Shown: in pieces, positions 6,074 to 7,207 of the stretch
How positions within the stretch are numbered: position 1 is the first letter of the stretch
Layout of the letters: each line of letters starts with the position of its first letter
From: Pseudomonadota bacterium
GTDB lineage: Bacteria > Desulfobacterota > Desulfovibrionia > Desulfovibrionales > Desulfovibrionaceae
NCBI GenBank assembly: GCA_023450535.1
Contig: JAEXGX010000308.1
Location: 1 to 7,207 of the forward strand
Direction of reading: 5' to 3'
Length of the DNA: 7,207 nt
Made by a program: the position numbers and the translations under genes
Notes under the pieces: generated by a model
Databases searched by the model: none
What the model saw: only the letters and a program-made list of their open reading frames with translations
Told to the model about the DNA's origin: nothing

Positions 6074-6097
6074 TCCAGCCCACCGAAGGAGGACAAG

Positions 6098-7120
6098 ATG
6101 AAAAAACTCGCCACCCTTATCCTGACCTGCGCCGTCGTGGCATGCACCGCGACCGGAGCCAAGGCCGACCCCGTGATGCTCAAATACGCCGACCAGAATG
6201 CGGAAAACAGCTGGGGCGCGGAACGCGGCATGATCCCGTGGATGAAGGCCGTGGAAGCCGATTCCAGCGGAACCATCAGGTTTGAAACCTATTTCAACGA
6301 AACCCTGACCAAGGGTGCGCAGGCCTGGATGTCCACCAAGAACGGCATTGCCGACGTGGCGTGGAACACCATGGCCATACTGCCGGGCAAAAACCCTTTG
6401 GCCACGGTGGTGACGCTGCCCGCCCTGCCTGCGGCCACGCCCATGGACGCCAGCCGCATCGCCTGGAAGCTGTTTGAAACACAGCCAACGGTCGCCAAAC
6501 CGTTCGATGACGTCAAAATCCTCGCCCTGTTCATGAGCGACGTGGACAACCTTGTCACCCGCAAGCCGGTCAAAACCATGGCCGACATCAAGGGCATGAA
6601 GATCCGCACCATTGCCGGCCCCAGCGTGGACATGCTGAAGGCACTTGGCGCGGTGCCCGTGGTCATGCCCATGCCCGACGTCTATATGGCGCTTCAGAAG
6701 GGAACCCTGGACGGCGTCATGGCCGACTGGGAACCCATTCAGGGCTTCCGCTTCTATGAAGTGGCAAAATACGTCACCACCAACACGCCGTTCAGCTATT
6801 CCCTGTTCACCCTGATCATGAACAAGGACAAATTCAACTCCCTGCCGCCCAACGCCAAGGCCGCCATTGAAAAGCACAGCGGCCTGGAAGCCAGCGCGTC
6901 GCTGGCCGAAGGCTTTGCCTATTCCGCCCGTGAAGTGGCCAAGCCTCTGGCCGATGAAGGCAAGGTGGAAATCTACGAACTGCCCGCGTCCGAACGCCAG
7001 CTCTGGACGGAGCTCGGCGGCACCCCCGCCTGGGAAAAATGGGTGAATGACATGGAGAAGAAGGGATACAAGGATGCCCGCAGCATCCTGAACCTTGCCA
7101 CAGGCAAGGCTCAGTTCTAG
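6098..7120 (+). CDS. dctP: TRAP transporter solute-binding protein, DctP family
   Basis: A 340-residue extracytoplasmic binding protein, normal length for the family; it captures a small organic acid and hands it to the DctQM membrane subunits. The N-terminus MKKLATLILTCAVVACTATGAKA is a signal peptide, with likely cleavage after A23 (AKA|DP). VVAC at 13-16 also resembles a lipobox, so a lipoprotein is an alternative. The family signature is clear: MADIKGMKIRTIAGPSVDMLKALGAVPVVMPMPDVYMALQKGTLDGV (about 161-207), in which R170 matches the arginine that salt-bridges the ligand carboxylate. AAGGAGG at 6086-6092 precedes the ATG by 5 bp, and the flavoprotein stop is only 24 bp upstream, so it is in the same operon. 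Its position directly behind the redox pair suggests it supplies their substrate. The ligand cannot be read from the sequence; dctQ and dctM should lie downstream of the window. Confidence 0.93.
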   Translation: MKKLATLILTCAVVACTATGAKADPVMLKYADQNAENSWGAERGMIPWMKAVEADSSGTIRFETYFNETLTKGAQAWMSTKNGIADVAWNTMAILPGKNPLATVVTLPALPAATPMDASRIAWKLFETQPTVAKPFDDVKILALFMSDVDNLVTRKPVKTMADIKGMKIRTIAGPSVDMLKALGAVPVVMPMPDVYMALQKGTLDGVMADWEPIQGFRFYEVAKYVTTNTPFSYSLFTLIMNKDKFNSLPPNAKAAIEKHSGLEASASLAEGFAYSAREVAKPLADEGKVEIYELPASERQLWTELGGTPAWEKWVNDMEKKGYKDARSILNLATGKAQF

Positions 7121-7152
7121 TCCTGTTTAGCGTTGAAGCTCCAGCCAAACAC

Positions 7153-7194
7153 GCGGGCGGGGGGGCCCCCCCCGCGGGGCGCCCCCCGCGCCCC
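7153..7194 (+). repeat. Extremely G/C-rich inverted repeat after dctP
   Basis: Seven Gs (7159-7165) abut eight Cs (7166-7173), followed by GCGGGGCG and a second C-rich block (7182-7194). GGGCGGGGGG near 7155-7164 can pair with the CCCCCCGCGCCC block, with a small bulge, or with the adjacent C run. No T tract follows, so it does not look like a standard terminator. It could be an mRNA-stabilising or partial-attenuation hairpin between the binding-protein gene and the membrane genes, or a stretch prone to sequencing error. Confidence 0.45.
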
Positions 7195-7207
7195 GAGTTG
7201 GGCCTGG

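Noticed and set aside
1..7207. CRISPR array, tRNA/rRNA, insertion sequence or phage attachment site
   Set aside because: No regularly spaced repeats, cloverleaf or rRNA sequence, transposase, terminal inverted repeats or integrase were found.

Overview
The base composition (GC-rich), strong Shine-Dalgarno sites and gene types suggest an anaerobic Gram-negative bacterium. A sulfate- or sulfite-reducing Desulfovibrionaceae member (Desulfovibrio or Bilophila-like) is my best guess. It rests on the look of the first protein and on the pairing of TRAP transport with flavoprotein/Fe-S redox genes; no rRNA or other marker is present to confirm it. All six credible genes are on the + strand.

Region 1 (1-582): an uncharacterised, mostly helical protein of 171 aa, closed by a strong hairpin terminator. 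It looks like the end of a neighbouring unit, perhaps flagellar, unrelated to what follows. Region 2 (583-2273): a well-formed sigma70-type promoter with a palindrome in its spacer and a long inverted repeat just downstream, then two regulators in tandem: a TetR-family repressor with a CecR/YbiH-like C-terminus, and a Crp/Fnr-family activator without the Fnr cysteines. Region 3 (2274-2720): 447 bp without a convincing gene. It holds about 300 bp of unexplained sequence, a clear rho-independent terminator, a Crp/Fnr-shaped palindrome over a possible promoter, and a leader with an 8-C tract and hairpin. Region 4 (2721-7120): a compact operon of (a) a GltD-like NAD(P)H/FAD oxidoreductase with ferredoxin-type Fe-S motifs at both ends, (b) an overlapping soluble flavoprotein of the succinate dehydrogenase/fumarate reductase/AprA superfamily, and (c) a periplasmic TRAP transporter solute-binding protein. 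Region 5 (7121-7207): an extremely G/C-rich inverted repeat, cut by the window edge. The TRAP membrane subunits are not in the window.

Proposed working model (inference): the TRAP system imports a small, probably carboxylate-bearing organic compound. The flavoprotein oxidises or reduces it, exchanging electrons with the NAD(P) pool or ferredoxin through the Fe-S/GltD-like partner. One or both upstream regulators sense the compound or the redox state. The flavoprotein keeps the superfamily's FAD fold and the arginine that aligns with the proton-shuttle arginine, but lacks the histidines and arginine that bind succinate/fumarate. Its substrate is therefore unlikely to be a simple C4 dicarboxylate, which makes this the part of the window most likely to be an undescribed system.
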